A stretch of DNA of 64,000 nt from CBDCKN01 sp965219035 (GCA_965219035.1 CBDCMR010000001.1:248001-312000), one strand, 5' to 3'. Shown: positions 1-8,212, numbered from the stretch's first letter. Notes: generated by a model from the letters alone, not told the origin. Made by a program: numbers and translations.

Positions 1-426
1 GTGGGCCAGGATCGTATCCACCAGTTTGTGCGATCGCTGGAGGCCCTCATTGTTCCGGATATCAGCAAGACCAAGAAACAGTTTGTGCACCGCTGCCAAA
101 CCTTTGCCCGTCCGGGCAACGACACGCGCGACCTTCTTGACAAGGCCTTCGATATGCGCAGCGACACAGAACACCTAAACCCATGGGATGGGGCTCTGCA
201 AGGTAATCTGCCTAACCAGCGCGAAAATGTGGGCTGGGAGAGGACGCGGCAAATGGAGCATCTGGCTTGCGATGCATATTCACGGCTGATGCGTGACCCT
301 GCTCTCCGTGACCACTTTCGGACTGAAGACGAGATCAGTGCGTTCTGGAAGTTACGGGACGATGATCGACAGGCGCTGTGGGGGAACTCCCTCCACATCG
401 CATATAGCCCGTTTACCAGAATCTAA
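1..426 (+). CDS. hypothetical protein, probably 5'-truncated by the window edge
   Basis: The frame is open from the first base and ends with TAA at 424-426, so the true start may lie outside the window; the GTG at position 1 is only a possible start. The visible 141 residues are hydrophilic, rich in Arg and Asp, with no signal peptide or membrane segment. I recognise no family or motif. It precedes the coiled-coil membrane gene at 503 by 76 nt on the same strand and may belong to the same transcription unit. Confidence 0.45.
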   Translation: MGQDRIHQFVRSLEALIVPDISKTKKQFVHRCQTFARPGNDTRDLLDKAFDMRSDTEHLNPWDGALQGNLPNQRENVGWERTRQMEHLACDAYSRLMRDPALRDHFRTEDEISAFWKLRDDDRQALWGNSLHIAYSPFTRI

Positions 427-502
427 AGTTGCGTTTTCAGGTCTCATCCACTCAAGTTTGACGTGGAATGGTAGGAATATTTCTTCACAGAGGGAGGAAG
501 AA

Positions 503-1747
503 ATGCCTCAAGGAAGAAAATTATTTGAGAGGCAACTGAGTGGGGATATCGACACTTTCAAGCAAGAACTAACTGGCCGCCATTCCGACCGAATTGAAGA
601 GGTTAAAGAAGAGGGCAAGGTTCAGGGCAGTCAGAACCTGCCCCCTAACGATCAGCAGCCGCTTCCACCGTATCAAGGCCAAATCCAGGCCATGTATCAG
701 CAAGATCTGGCGGATATCCGACTAGCGTTCGGACAGACTCTACAAACAATCTTTGCGGACTTTACTAAGGAAGATCGAGACCTGAATAGATCGGCCGAAA
801 TTTGGAAAAATGAAGAATCGGAAAAACTGCAAGTTCTCGAAGAACAGACCGAGAAGGAGAGAGAGTCTGAAGAGCAGGCCTATCGAGGAAAATACAAACA
901 AATCAATAACGTACTCGACAATGATATTACAGGCCCCTACAACCTTATGAAAAGCAAGCTGGAAGCAGTTCGCCGGAAGCTCGGCCGTGCTGGCCTTGAT
1001 ACCTGGCTAAACAGCAGTTGGTGGTATTACTCGTTTCTCGCACTGATAGGCCTCTCTGAATTCCCTTTGAATTCACTCGTCTTTTCGGGCCTTGGGTTAA
1101 CCCGGAATGAAACCATGCTATTGTCGGGAACGCTCGTTATCGCGATTCCACTCGCAGCCCATTTCGGGGGTATCGGGCTAAAGAGGAGAAACGAAAAAGA
1201 AAATGGTAGGGTGAACCTAGCAATCTTTGCCCTTTGCTCCGTGGTAATCCTAGCTCTCACTTACTTCATAGGAGAGCAGAGAGAACTGTACATGACCAGG
1301 CTGATGACACAGGCTCCATCAGACACAATTGAAGCGAGTAAAATGATTATGGTGGCATTGAGCCTCTTGTTGTATGTCCTGGCTCTTTTGCTGTCTTACG
1401 GGTACCATGACAGCAGTCAAGAGATGCGTGACATCGAAGACAAATTCAGGAAGGCTCAAGCGGAATATGACAAGAGGCACCCTCCGAAATTGCAGGAAAA
1501 GAACGAGCTGATTAAACAGCACGAAGATCAGAAGGCTGAGATGGAGCGTAACTACTTAGCGAGCCAGCAAGCGATTAGAAATCGGAAACTCAACTGTGAA
1601 GAGAGGACGTTGGACTTACGTGCAAGCTACGATGCCGAGCTTAATGCGCTCCAGGCGCTGGAAGAGCAGGTTTGTGCAAAGTATCAAGATGGTGTCCGGA
1701 ACTACCAGTCGAGCAACGTTCAGGTCCGCGACAATCATGAACTTTGA
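503..1747 (+). CDS. four-TM coiled-coil membrane protein, 3' end cut by an IS3 insertion
   Basis: The start is ATG 503, preceded by a strong AGGGAGGAAG ribosome site at 491-500; an in-frame ATG at 293 has no such site. The 414-residue product has a hydrophilic Glu/Lys-rich N-terminal half predicted to form a coiled coil (about residues 90-160). Four hydrophobic segments follow (about 174-195, 203-226, 237-258 and 281-302), then a second long charged helix (about 305-400). The TGA stop is the first codon of the inserted element. In the original gene the frame ran on for 31 codons, now at 3179-3274. I recognise no family. Its partner is the lipoprotein gene starting 1 nt after the old stop, so the pair probably formed an envelope complex. 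Confidence 0.75.
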   Translation: MPQGRKLFERQLSGDIDTFKQELTGRHSDRIEEVKEEGKVQGSQNLPPNDQQPLPPYQGQIQAMYQQDLADIRLAFGQTLQTIFADFTKEDRDLNRSAEIWKNEESEKLQVLEEQTEKERESEEQAYRGKYKQINNVLDNDITGPYNLMKSKLEAVRRKLGRAGLDTWLNSSWWYYSFLALIGLSEFPLNSLVFSGLGLTRNETMLLSGTLVIAIPLAAHFGGIGLKRRNEKENGRVNLAIFALCSVVILALTYFIGEQRELYMTRLMTQAPSDTIEASKMIMVALSLLLYVLALLLSYGYHDSSQEMRDIEDKFRKAQAEYDKRHPPKLQEKNELIKQHEDQKAEMERNYLASQQAIRNRKLNCEERTLDLRASYDAELNALQALEEQVCAKYQDGVRNYQSSNVQVRDNHEL

Positions 1748-1811
1748 GGTGGTCCCGGTTTTTTGGACAGGTCGTTAAGGTGGATTCCAGAGCGGAAGAG
1801 GAGGCACCGAG

Positions 1812-2099
1812 ATGGCCAGGAAGAGACGGCGGTTCACGGCGGAGTTCAAGGCACGGGTAGCGCTCGAGGCGCTGCGCGAGCGGGACAGCGTGCAGGCGAT
1901 CGCGGCGCGGCACGAGCTTCATCCGAACCAGGTGACCACATGGAAGCGGCAGCTGCTCGAAGGGCTGCCGGAGGTGTTTGCCGGGGGCGCGGGCCGCAAG
2001 GCCGCCCTGGAGCACGAGGCGAAGATCCGGGACCTGCACGCCAAGATCGGGGAGCTCACGGTCGAGCGGGATTTTTTTCGGCGCGGGCTCAAGCGCTGA
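1812..2099 (+). CDS. IS3-family transposase OrfA (helix-turn-helix subunit)
   Basis: This 95-residue protein binds the IS ends and, fused to OrfB by frameshifting, forms the active transposase. The N-terminus holds the basic helix-turn-helix typical of the family (RRRFTAEFKARVALEAL, then HELHPNQVTTWKRQL). A leucine-zipper-like segment, HEAKIRDLHAKIGELTVERDF, follows. It ends with TGA at 2097-2099, just after a run of seven T residues at 2072-2078. OrfB lies in the -1 frame, the arrangement in which these elements make an OrfAB fusion. Confidence 0.93.
   Translation: MARKRRRFTAEFKARVALEALRERDSVQAIAARHELHPNQVTTWKRQLLEGLPEVFAGGAGRKAALEHEAKIRDLHAKIGELTVERDFFRRGLKR
2070..2079 (+). promoter_or_regulatory. 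probable programmed -1 frameshift site
   Basis: An A followed by seven T residues (2071-2078) lies near the end of orfA. The orfA codons here are GAT TTT TTT CGG; slipping back one base moves ribosomes into the frame of orfB. This is the usual way IS3-family elements join OrfA to OrfB. Confidence 0.75.
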
Positions 2100-2119
2100 G
2101 CCGGGCGGAGCGGGGGCGG

Positions 2120-2935
2120 ATGATCGAGCGGGACGGACCGCTGAGTCTTTCGAGGCAGTGCGCGCTGCTGGGCGTGAGCCGGTCGTCGCAGTACTACCGG
2201 CCGAAGGGGGAGAGCGCCGAGGACCTGGCGCTCATGCGGCGCATGGACGGGCTCCACATGGCGTATCCGTTCTACGGGAGCCGGCAGCTGATGCGGCATC
2301 TGCGCCGCGAGGGCGTTGCCGCGGGCCGGCACCGGATCCGGCGGCTCATGCGCCTGATGGGGATGGAGGCGACCTACCGGCGGCCGCGCACGAGCGTGGC
2401 GAGTCCGGAGCACCGGGTCTTCCCCTATCTGCTGCGGGGCCTCACGATCTCGCGGGCGGACCACGTGTGGTGCGCGGACATCACCTATGTCCCGGTGACG
2501 CAAGGGTTTTTCTACCTGGTGGCCGTGATGGACTGGGCGACCCGGCACGTGCTCGCCTGGCGGCTGTCGAACACGATGGACGCGTCGTTCTGCGTCCAGG
2601 CGCTGGACGACGCGCTGGGCTGGAGGGCTCCGGAGATCCTCAATACGGATCAGGGCTCCCAGTTCACCAGCGAGACGTTCGCCGACCGGGTGCTGGGTGC
2701 GGGCGTGCGCTTCTCGATGGACGGCCGGGGCCGCTTCCTCGACAACATCTTCATCGAGCGGCTGTGGCGGTCGCTGAAGTACGAGGCGGTGTACCTCTAC
2801 GAGCTCCGGGACGGGCCCGACGCCCAACGCATCATCGGCTCGTGGATCGACTTCTACAACGAAGCGCGCCCGCACTCGTCGCTGGGCGGACGGACGCCGG
2901 GCGAGGCCTATCGCGAAGGCGCGGAGGTGTGGTGA
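2120..2935 (+). CDS. IS3-family transposase OrfB (DDE integrase core)
   Basis: This is the catalytic part of the transposase. The frame is open well upstream of ATG 2120, so translation is expected mainly as a -1 frameshift fusion with OrfA. An N-terminal HTH_21-type region (YYRPKG, PFYGSRQLMRHLR, RIRRLMRLMGM) precedes the rve core. The catalytic triad is visible: D in VWCADITYVP, D in NTDQGSQFTS and E in FIERLWRSLKYE. The C-terminal FYNEARPHSSLGGRTP is typical of the family. It ends with TGA 2933-2935, about 240 nt before the right end of the element. Confidence 0.93.
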   Translation: MIERDGPLSLSRQCALLGVSRSSQYYRPKGESAEDLALMRRMDGLHMAYPFYGSRQLMRHLRREGVAAGRHRIRRLMRLMGMEATYRRPRTSVASPEHRVFPYLLRGLTISRADHVWCADITYVPVTQGFFYLVAVMDWATRHVLAWRLSNTMDASFCVQALDDALGWRAPEILNTDQGSQFTSETFADRVLGAGVRFSMDGRGRFLDNIFIERLWRSLKYEAVYLYELRDGPDAQRIIGSWIDFYNEARPHSSLGGRTPGEAYREGAEVW

Positions 2936-3178
2936 GGACGATCCGGCGCGACGCCACCCAACCGGCGCAACGACGCCTGCGATCGTCGCGGGATCTACGC
3001 GCGGCCCTTCCCTCCGTCTTCCCATCGGGAACCAGTCCCGACGGGAAGACGGAGGTTATATTCAAACCGGGCTCGAAGGAGAACACCCGGCCTCAAGCGG
3101 GACCCCGAGGGCTTTGGAGACCATCGGAATCCACCTTAAGATCGCCCTCGGACTGTCCAACGAAGTAGGACCACCTCA

Positions 3179-3274
3179 CTTCCTGTTTGCTTTGCAAGAG
3201 AACTCCCGGATCTCGTGAGGTATTTTGCGGGCCTTGAAGAGCTTGATGTGAATCCCAGGAAACTGGATTCCTAG
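3179..3274 (+). pseudogene. displaced 3' end of the 503-1747 membrane protein gene
   Basis: If the IS3 element and one CTT copy are removed, the reading frame of the upstream gene continues without a break through 31 codons to TAG at 3272-3274. The tail (LPVCFARELPDLVRYFAGLE and on) is one base before the ATG of the lipoprotein gene. That tight spacing shows the two genes were an operon before insertion. The stretch can no longer be translated as part of the protein. Confidence 0.85.
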
Positions 3275-3275
3275 T

Positions 3276-4121
3276 ATGCGTGGCAGTGAAGAAGCAGTGG
3301 CATATTTCCCCCCCCTGACAGTATTGGTACTGCTATCGCTTGCGCCGCTCATTTCTCTAGGGGGCTGCAGTGATAAGCCCCCGGACGATGCCGTCTATAC
3401 TCGGGTCGCCGTCTTTGTCGATTTAACGGAAATCGAGGAGCGAGGAGGGAGCACGAGGCTTGAGGATCCCGGAGTTCTCGAGACACTCCCAGATGTGGTT
3501 TTGGGTACATCCGAAGAAGATAGTTTTGATGGCGGGTCTATTTCCTTTTATAGGCTAAGTGACGAGATTCTCTTGAGGCTTTCTTTCTCTGAGAACATTG
3601 ATCTCGGGACCGCTAACCAGAATCCCGTGATTCGCAGTGAGGCCCGCAGGACATTCCGAGATTCGACCCTAACCATTGCTAGGAAATTTGTTCAGGAAAT
3701 CGTTGAGAATGCGACGGCGTCCCAATCCAACGCCACTCTCAATGACTACCAGCAGTCCCACATTGTAAGGCCGATCTGTGCGTACCTACGTACAGGTAAT
3801 ACGGCGCCCGTTGGTGTGCCTCCCGAAAACGAAGTCAAGCAAAAATTAGTGATCTTTTCTGACATGTTGGAGCATTCTCCGGTGTATTCGTTCTTCGGAA
3901 GCTCTATTACCCAGGGGGAAGCTGCGCAGGCCTTTCTTGATGAGTGCGGAGGGATCGTGGAGCCACTTCAAATGGAATATCAGATTCTCCAGCATCCGTT
4001 GGGCCGAGGAGATAATGCTTTCCTAACTAACTTGCAGTTTCAGGCAGAGAGGGAGTGGAGAAGCTTTTTTGAGCAAATCGGGCTCGAGGAGAACACGGCC
4101 CTAGTATTCTCGCAACGATAA
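3276..4121 (+). CDS. predicted lipoprotein with VWA-like features
   Basis: The 281-residue product begins with a hydrophobic signal segment and a lipobox ISLGGC, so Cys31 would be lipidated and the protein anchored on a membrane. Two hydrophobic strands followed by acidic residues, VAVFVDLTE (near residue 48) and KLVIFSDMLEHS (near 190), resemble the strand-plus-DxS pattern of von Willebrand A-like folds; this is suggestive only. ATG 3276 is one base after the old stop of the upstream gene. The two genes probably worked together, but the IS3 insertion now separates them and may provide transcription. Its stop lies inside the left inverted repeat of the next element, so the last two codons may be element-derived. 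Confidence 0.7.
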   Translation: MRGSEEAVAYFPPLTVLVLLSLAPLISLGGCSDKPPDDAVYTRVAVFVDLTEIEERGGSTRLEDPGVLETLPDVVLGTSEEDSFDGGSISFYRLSDEILLRLSFSENIDLGTANQNPVIRSEARRTFRDSTLTIARKFVQEIVENATASQSNATLNDYQQSHIVRPICAYLRTGNTAPVGVPPENEVKQKLVIFSDMLEHSPVYSFFGSSITQGEAAQAFLDECGGIVEPLQMEYQILQHPLGRGDNAFLTNLQFQAEREWRSFFEQIGLEENTALVFSQR

Positions 4122-4344
4122 GTTATGGGCACGTGGAACGGACAAGACGCCGGTTATCGGCGCCGTGGGTGTGACCCAGCCTACGGCGCGCTACATGCAG
4201 CATCGCATCCGGGCCTCCATGATCGAAGACACCGGGGAGATGTTGCCTTGCGGGCCACGTCCAAGCTCCCGCAATGCAGGCAAGCCGAATCATCACCCCA
4301 GCGGATCGCCTCTAGAGGCTCGAAGCCCATAACTTATCATTGCG
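4111..4344. mobile_element. small relic element with 20-bp inverted repeats, IS1595-like
   Basis: The left end CGCAACGATAAGTTATGGGC (4111-4130) and the right end (4325-4344) are inverted repeats matching at 19 of 20 positions. The 234-bp interior cannot encode a full transposase. One frame reads KTPVIGA followed by GVTQPTARYMQHRIR, both reminiscent of conserved parts of IS1595-family transposases but in swapped order. It looks like an internally deleted, rearranged copy. No target duplication is evident outside the repeats. Confidence 0.5.
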
Positions 4345-4390
4345 TTTATTTACACATCCTTACGGTCGTCTCAGGTATCGTGCGGTCGCC

Positions 4391-4647
4391 CTACTCGCAT
4401 ACCCGACCATCCCCGTCGCCGTCCCTCATGAACTGGTAGAGCGGGTGATCCTTGGTTACGGGGATCGGCGCGCCGCACGCCTAGGCCCGTGCCTCAGCAC
4501 AGGTGACGCGTCCGTTGTGGTTCGCGTCGCAACATCCAGCGACCCTTCCTTGGCCTGTATGGGCACGATGAGCCCCACGCCAACAAGCACCGCGACTCCG
4601 ATCCAATAAACATGGCTGTCCATATAGCTGTCTCCCATCGCCTTCAT
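4391..4647 (-). pseudogene. broken small membrane protein with an Excalibur calcium-binding domain
   Basis: On the minus strand, ATG 4647 starts a peptide with one membrane segment (YWIGVAVLVGVGLIV). It runs out of frame before a clear Excalibur-type domain: CDANHNGRVTCAEARA, then an in-frame TAG, then ACGAPIPV and finally DGDGDGRVCE with the stop at 4391-4393. One frameshift and one internal stop therefore break the gene. It follows the HNH lipoprotein gene by only 10 nt. Excalibur domains often accompany secreted nucleases, which fits that neighbour. Confidence 0.6.
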
Positions 4648-4657
4648 CTGCAATTCA

Positions 4658-5269
4658 TCAACACCCGGCGAGTATGCCATCAAGCGCGTCGGCCTCACGC
4701 CGGTCAATCGTCAACCGGTAGGCCCGGCGCACGGCCACGACGGTCTGCGCGAACCAGCACTGATTCGCGTCCGGCTGCCACTCGGCAGCATCCTTCGCGC
4801 CCTTTTGGTTGCGGTTCACGCGTGGACTCGCCAGCGTGAGATTTAGCAGGTCTCGTGAGAACGCCCGTTTGGTCGCGGCATCGGCACGGCATAGCCCGCT
4901 GTCGTGCGCCTCGGACCGCGCCACGACGTGTTCGATATCGGTGTCCCCCTTCGAGTCAAACTCCTCGCCCGTATAGGGACTGAAGAGGCCGCCGAGCCGC
5001 CTGATGATGTCGTCTTCGACGGCCTGCGGATACGCGTACTCATCACTGTAATACGGAGAACACCGATGCTCCGCGGCGACCGTCAATCCGCGCCACCGCT
5101 CAACGGGTGGCTCGGGCGGCGGTGCCGTCGACACCGTCAGGGGGGTGGCGCATCCGCCGAGGAACAGGGCCGCGACGCCGACGAGCCAATAGCAGTGGGT
5201 CAACCTTTCCAAACGTGATTCTACACTTGATACAGGGGTATTTAGGCTGATATTATTCATGTATGGCAC
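4658..5269 (-). CDS. secreted HNH (DUF1524/GmrSD C-terminal-like) nuclease lipoprotein
   Basis: The 203-residue protein has a signal segment and a lipobox LFLGGC (Cys40). A second ATG at codon 4 is an equally good start. The C-terminal half has the HNH pattern of DUF1524-type nucleases: DIEHVVARSEA (about 111-121), LLNLTLASP, then VNRNQKGAKDAAEWQP. His114 and the Asn and Asp residues after it are candidate metal ligands and catalytic residues. The likely role is DNA or RNA cleavage outside the inner membrane, as in scavenging or competition, rather than classical restriction. The broken Excalibur gene lies just downstream in the same direction. Confidence 0.75.
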   Translation of the reverse strand: MPYMNNISLNTPVSSVESRLERLTHCYWLVGVAALFLGGCATPLTVSTAPPPEPPVERWRGLTVAAEHRCSPYYSDEYAYPQAVEDDIIRRLGGLFSPYTGEEFDSKGDTDIEHVVARSEAHDSGLCRADAATKRAFSRDLLNLTLASPRVNRNQKGAKDAAEWQPDANQCWFAQTVVAVRRAYRLTIDRREADALDGILAGC

Positions 5270-5338
5270 TGCTAACTCATTTCTTGTCAGCGTCTTATAC
5301 GATTCGGTCTAGCTCTTTTTTCACGCGCTTCCCCAGTA

Positions 5339-5617
5339 TTATCTCCACGGCCTCAGTATTTCGATTTGTGCCTTGGTCCAGAATTGATCGTGCCCAGCTA
5401 CGTGACCGCAGTAAGGGCAGTGGCACGGGAGTCCGTCGCCCTCGAGACCAGTGCCAAATGCGATTGTGAAGTACCCCTCGCAATCTGGCTGCGGGCACTC
5501 CCGTCCCGTGAAGGAGTGCTCGTCTTCCGAAATCAATATCGAGATACCGGTGCCGAGGCGGCGGAAATGCTCCATCAGCTGCTCGTCCTGACGCGATCGT
5601 CGGTTGTAGCAGTCCAT
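5339..5617 (-). CDS. zinc-ribbon hypothetical protein, probably frameshifted near its 3' end
   Basis: The 92-residue product has two paired-cysteine knuckles, CPQPDC (about residue 41) and CHCPYC (about 65). These fit a zinc ribbon followed by FWTKAQIE. Translation then stops at RPWR. In another frame, beginning at the same place, the sequence continues as TEAVEIILGKRVKKELDRIV to a stop near 5295. This suggests a one- or two-base indel around 5360 and a longer ancestral protein. Function is unknown. It lies upstream of, and in the same direction as, the HNH lipoprotein gene. Confidence 0.5.
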   Translation of the reverse strand: MDCYNRRSRQDEQLMEHFRRLGTGISILISEDEHSFTGRECPQPDCEGYFTIAFGTGLEGDGLPCHCPYCGHVAGHDQFWTKAQIEILRPWR

Positions 5618-6080
5618 CGGACTCTCATCGTGGATAATTCATCCACGGATGTCCCCGCCTTTCATTGGAAGGTCGTGACAGAAGAGGGGATTCGCCATAC
5701 GGTACGTGTCCTTGGATGCTCCGGCCCCTCATCTTACCCCACGGGCCCGCCGCCCGTTGGAACGTCGATCTCGGGAGCGCGCGCGCTAGTGCTTCGGCGT
5801 ATCCCGCCTGCTGGCCTTCAGCTCGTGTAGAGGCGCCCCGTCGGCCAGGATCCAAGGCCGCGCCGCAGTGCATAGACCGGCACAGATAGGCTCGCATCTC
5901 GACCGACCGCGACTGACGCTCTCCACACCTTCGAGCAGCCCTTCGCGACCCGCCCGACGCGCCGCTGGCGGAGCGGCCGAACACTCCGGTCTCCCAATTA
6001 AATCCCAATAGATCCACTAAGAACGTCGGTCATTTCCTACGGATTGACATTGTTGCGCAAGTGCCTTCACCGTCCCTCGC
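5618..6080. other. stretch without a supported gene
   Basis: Open frames exist on both strands here, but none shows a ribosome site, conserved motif or convincing protein composition. The conjugation block begins just after it. Confidence 0.4.
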
Positions 6081-6403
6081 ATGGAGACGCTGAAGGGGCT
6101 TTTCATGGCACGAGTGGATGCGTTCCTCGAACGCACGGGATTGGGACCGACGACGCTGGGTCGGCAGGCGGTGGCGATCCGAACCTGGTGCGTCAGCTAC
6201 GCGATGGCCGCTCCCCGACGCTCGCGACGGCCGATCAGCTCCTGGCGTTCATGGAAGGCTTCGACGAGGCCGATGTGGACCCTGCTTCCTCCCGGAGCGA
6301 CCGGCTCCGGGATTCATCCCCGAGAGAACGGAGAGGCAGACCGATGACGAGAACCATGGTGCAGGAAATGGAGGTGCCCATCCGCATCGTGCGGCTCCGA
6401 TGA
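6081..6403 (+). pseudogene. small lambda-repressor-like DNA-binding protein gene, frameshifted (copy 1)
   Basis: ATG 6081 begins METLKGLFMARVDAFLERTG, then GRQAV. A single missing G near 6172 breaks the frame; restoring it gives GDPNLVRQLRDGRSPTLAT, then DQLLAFMEGF, a helix-turn-helix-like sequence. A second copy without this deletion, on the opposite strand at 11757-12026, supports the diagnosis. The shifted frame runs to TGA 6401-6403 and overlaps the trbI start by 4 nt (ATGA). It sits at the head of the conjugation genes and may once have regulated them. Confidence 0.6.
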
Positions 6404-7566
6404 CGGGTCCCGAGGAAGCCGACACTCTCGTAGCCCTGCCCGAGGCGCAGGCGGTCGACGACGGGATGGGGCGGTCGCTCCAGGCGCGCATTCGGCAAGA
6501 GGCTGAACGGCAGACTCTGGAGGCCGCCGCCCGGGCGCGCGCCGAGCTCGAGCGCCGGCAGGCCGCGGCAGCCGAAGAGATGGCTCGGCTCCAGGCCGAG
6601 TCAGAGACGCCGAACACCGCAGCCTTGATCCCAGGCGTGAGCGCGGCCGAGTCGGAGCTTCGGGAGGCGCTTCGCCTGGAGGAGCTAGAGCGGAGGACCC
6701 GCTCGCCCCGTGCCCTTCCCGTGGCTCAGTCGTACAGGGATCCGAACGCGACCGCGGAGTCGTCCGAAGCCGGCACCGGCGATGCGGCCGACGCGGATGT
6801 GGCCCTTCTCGAGAACGCGGTCCAAGCGGCTCTCGCCTCCTTCGAGCAGTCGGTCGGGGCGCTCGAGAACGAATTGGAAGCCGGCCTCGCAGGCGAACAG
6901 CTTCTCCTCGGGTCCCCTGGCATCGCCGCTGCGGCGGCACCCGCGTCCGGGCCGCAAGCCTCCCGTCCGGCACCGGGACCGGTTCAACCCAGCCGTAGCG
7001 TTCAGCCTGCCGACCCGCCGGGCTGGGAGCGGATCCATGAGGGCTCGTTCCTCGAGGCGGTGCTCCTCACTCAGCTCACGGGCGATTTCCCGGGACCGGT
7101 GCTCGCCATGGTCTCGGTCCCGTTCTATTCGGCCGACCGCCAGCGGGTCCTGATCCCGCGCGGCGCGCGTGTCGTCGGCACAGCCCGGGCCGTTCAGGAC
7201 CCGGACCAGAGCCGGCTCGCGGTCGCGTTCCACCGGCTGCTCCTGCCCGACGGCAGCTGGATCGACCTCGAGTTCACCGGCCTCAACCAGGCGGGCGAGG
7301 GCGCGCTTCGGGACGAAGTCGACCGCCACTACTTCAGTACGTTCGCGGCCGCCGGAGCCATCGGCGTCGTGAGCGGACTCGCCTTGGCCGGCGGTTCGCC
7401 GTTCGGCCTCAGGGCGGGCGTCGGCCAGGGACTCGGCCAGAGCGCGACCTCGGTTCTCGACCGGTTTCTGAACCGGCTCCCCACGATCACGATCCGCGCA
7501 GGCCATCGCCTGCGCATCTGGTTCACGTCCGACGTCCTGGTCCCTAGGGCCGGGACCCGGCAATGA
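6400..7566 (+). CDS. trbI: TrbI/VirB10-like type IV secretion protein, N-terminal membrane anchor missing
   Basis: TrbI/VirB10 links the inner membrane to the outer-membrane pore of the conjugation channel. The C-terminal 190 residues carry the family signature: FLEAVLLTQLTGDFPGPVLA, VLIPRGARVVGTARAV, QSRLAVAFHRLLLPDGSWID and LRIWFTSDVLVP. The N-terminal half is an Ala/Glu-rich helix, then a Pro/Ala-rich linker. The transmembrane helix normally found near the N-terminus of the family is not visible. ATG 6400 overlaps the upstream frame (ATGA). At 388 residues it is a little short, so the 5' part may have been lost. The trbJ fragment follows directly. Confidence 0.85.
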   Translation: MTGPEEADTLVALPEAQAVDDGMGRSLQARIRQEAERQTLEAAARARAELERRQAAAAEEMARLQAESETPNTAALIPGVSAAESELREALRLEELERRTRSPRALPVAQSYRDPNATAESSEAGTGDAADADVALLENAVQAALASFEQSVGALENELEAGLAGEQLLLGSPGIAAAAAPASGPQASRPAPGPVQPSRSVQPADPPGWERIHEGSFLEAVLLTQLTGDFPGPVLAMVSVPFYSADRQRVLIPRGARVVGTARAVQDPDQSRLAVAFHRLLLPDGSWIDLEFTGLNQAGEGALRDEVDRHYFSTFAAAGAIGVVSGLALAGGSPFGLRAGVGQGLGQSATSVLDRFLNRLPTITIRAGHRLRIWFTSDVLVPRAGTRQ

Positions 7567-7583
7567 CACCAAAGGAGCTCATC

Positions 7584-8212
7584 ATGCGTCACCGCAGCCT
7601 TACCACCGCCCTCTTGGTCTCGGTCCTGATGCTCGCGAGCGCTGGGCCGGCCAACGCCCTCTTCGACATCGGCGGCGTGATCCAGCGAGCCCAGATGATC
7701 GTGAACCAAGCGACCCAGATCGCGAACCAGATCCGCCAGATGCGGACGATGACCCGCCAACTCACCGAGCTCGAGGAGCAGCTCGACTACATGAAGGACG
7801 TCGCGAGGGGCGAGGTGGACGCGCTGATCGAACCGTTCTCCGAGCTGGCGGCCGGATCCATCGGCCTCGTCGGCGACGGCCTCGACTGGGGCTCGGAGTT
7901 CACCGGCGCGGCCGGCGAGCTGGTCGACGCGGTCCGTGACATGGGGAGCGGCAGCTCGTTCACCGACGTCTGGCGGAGCGCGCAGGGCGTGGCCGACCAG
8001 GTGAGCGAGGCGGACATCCTCGAGCTCTACCGTAACCGCCCGGCCGAGGCATCCTCCCGCGCGGTGGAGGACTACCGCCGAGCCCGTGAGGCAGCCGACC
8101 GCCAGCGCGTGCTCGACTACGCGATGATGGACGCCGCAGCCTCGCTCGCCTCGACCGTCGAGAGCGCGCAGAGCTCGTTCGACGACCTGACCGCGAATGG
8201 GAACCTGTCCAA
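7584..8212 (+). pseudogene. trbJ: trbJ (VirB5-like), 5' part, interrupted by the island
   Basis: TrbJ/VirB5 proteins are periplasmic components of the conjugative channel. ATG 7584 has AAGGAG about 7 nt upstream; an ATG at 7563 has none. A signal peptide (LTTALLVSVLMLASAGPANA) leads into a helical region, GGVIQRAQMIVNQATQI, and then TRQLTELEEQLDYMKDV, as expected for the family. Native coding ends in the repeat GGAACCTGTCCAA at 8200-8212. The frame then runs on through island DNA to 8339, giving an aberrant tail. The remaining 96 codons are at 22758-23048 in the same relative frame. Confidence 0.88.
8200..8212 (+). repeat. left copy of the 13-bp island-flanking repeat (attL-like)
   Basis: GGAACCTGTCCAA occurs here inside trbJ and again at 22756-22768, exactly where the trbJ frame resumes. 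It codes for Asn-Leu-Ser-Asn in both halves and is the likely crossover core used by the integrase at 21351-22577. Confidence 0.8.

Larger units (their letters stand above)
1745..3178 (+). mobile_element. complete IS3-family insertion sequence (IS3-group-like)
   Basis: The element is 1434 bp. Its ends are inverted repeats beginning TGAGGTGGTCC at 1745 and ending GGACCACCTCA at 3178; the outer 11 bp match perfectly and similarity goes on inward to GGACAG. It is flanked by a 3-bp direct repeat CTT (1742-1744 and 3179-3181), the size expected for this family. Inside are orfA, a slippery run and orfB, all apparently intact, so this copy may still be mobile. Confidence 0.93.

Noticed and set aside
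1919..3025. 368-codon minus-strand frame across the first IS3 element
   Set aside because: It is antisense to orfA/orfB, Arg/Pro-rich and without motifs, a GC-driven shadow.
5625..6017. 130-codon minus-strand frame
   Set aside because: It has no motif, no ribosome site and an Arg/Gly/Ala-heavy composition typical of a shadow in high-GC DNA.
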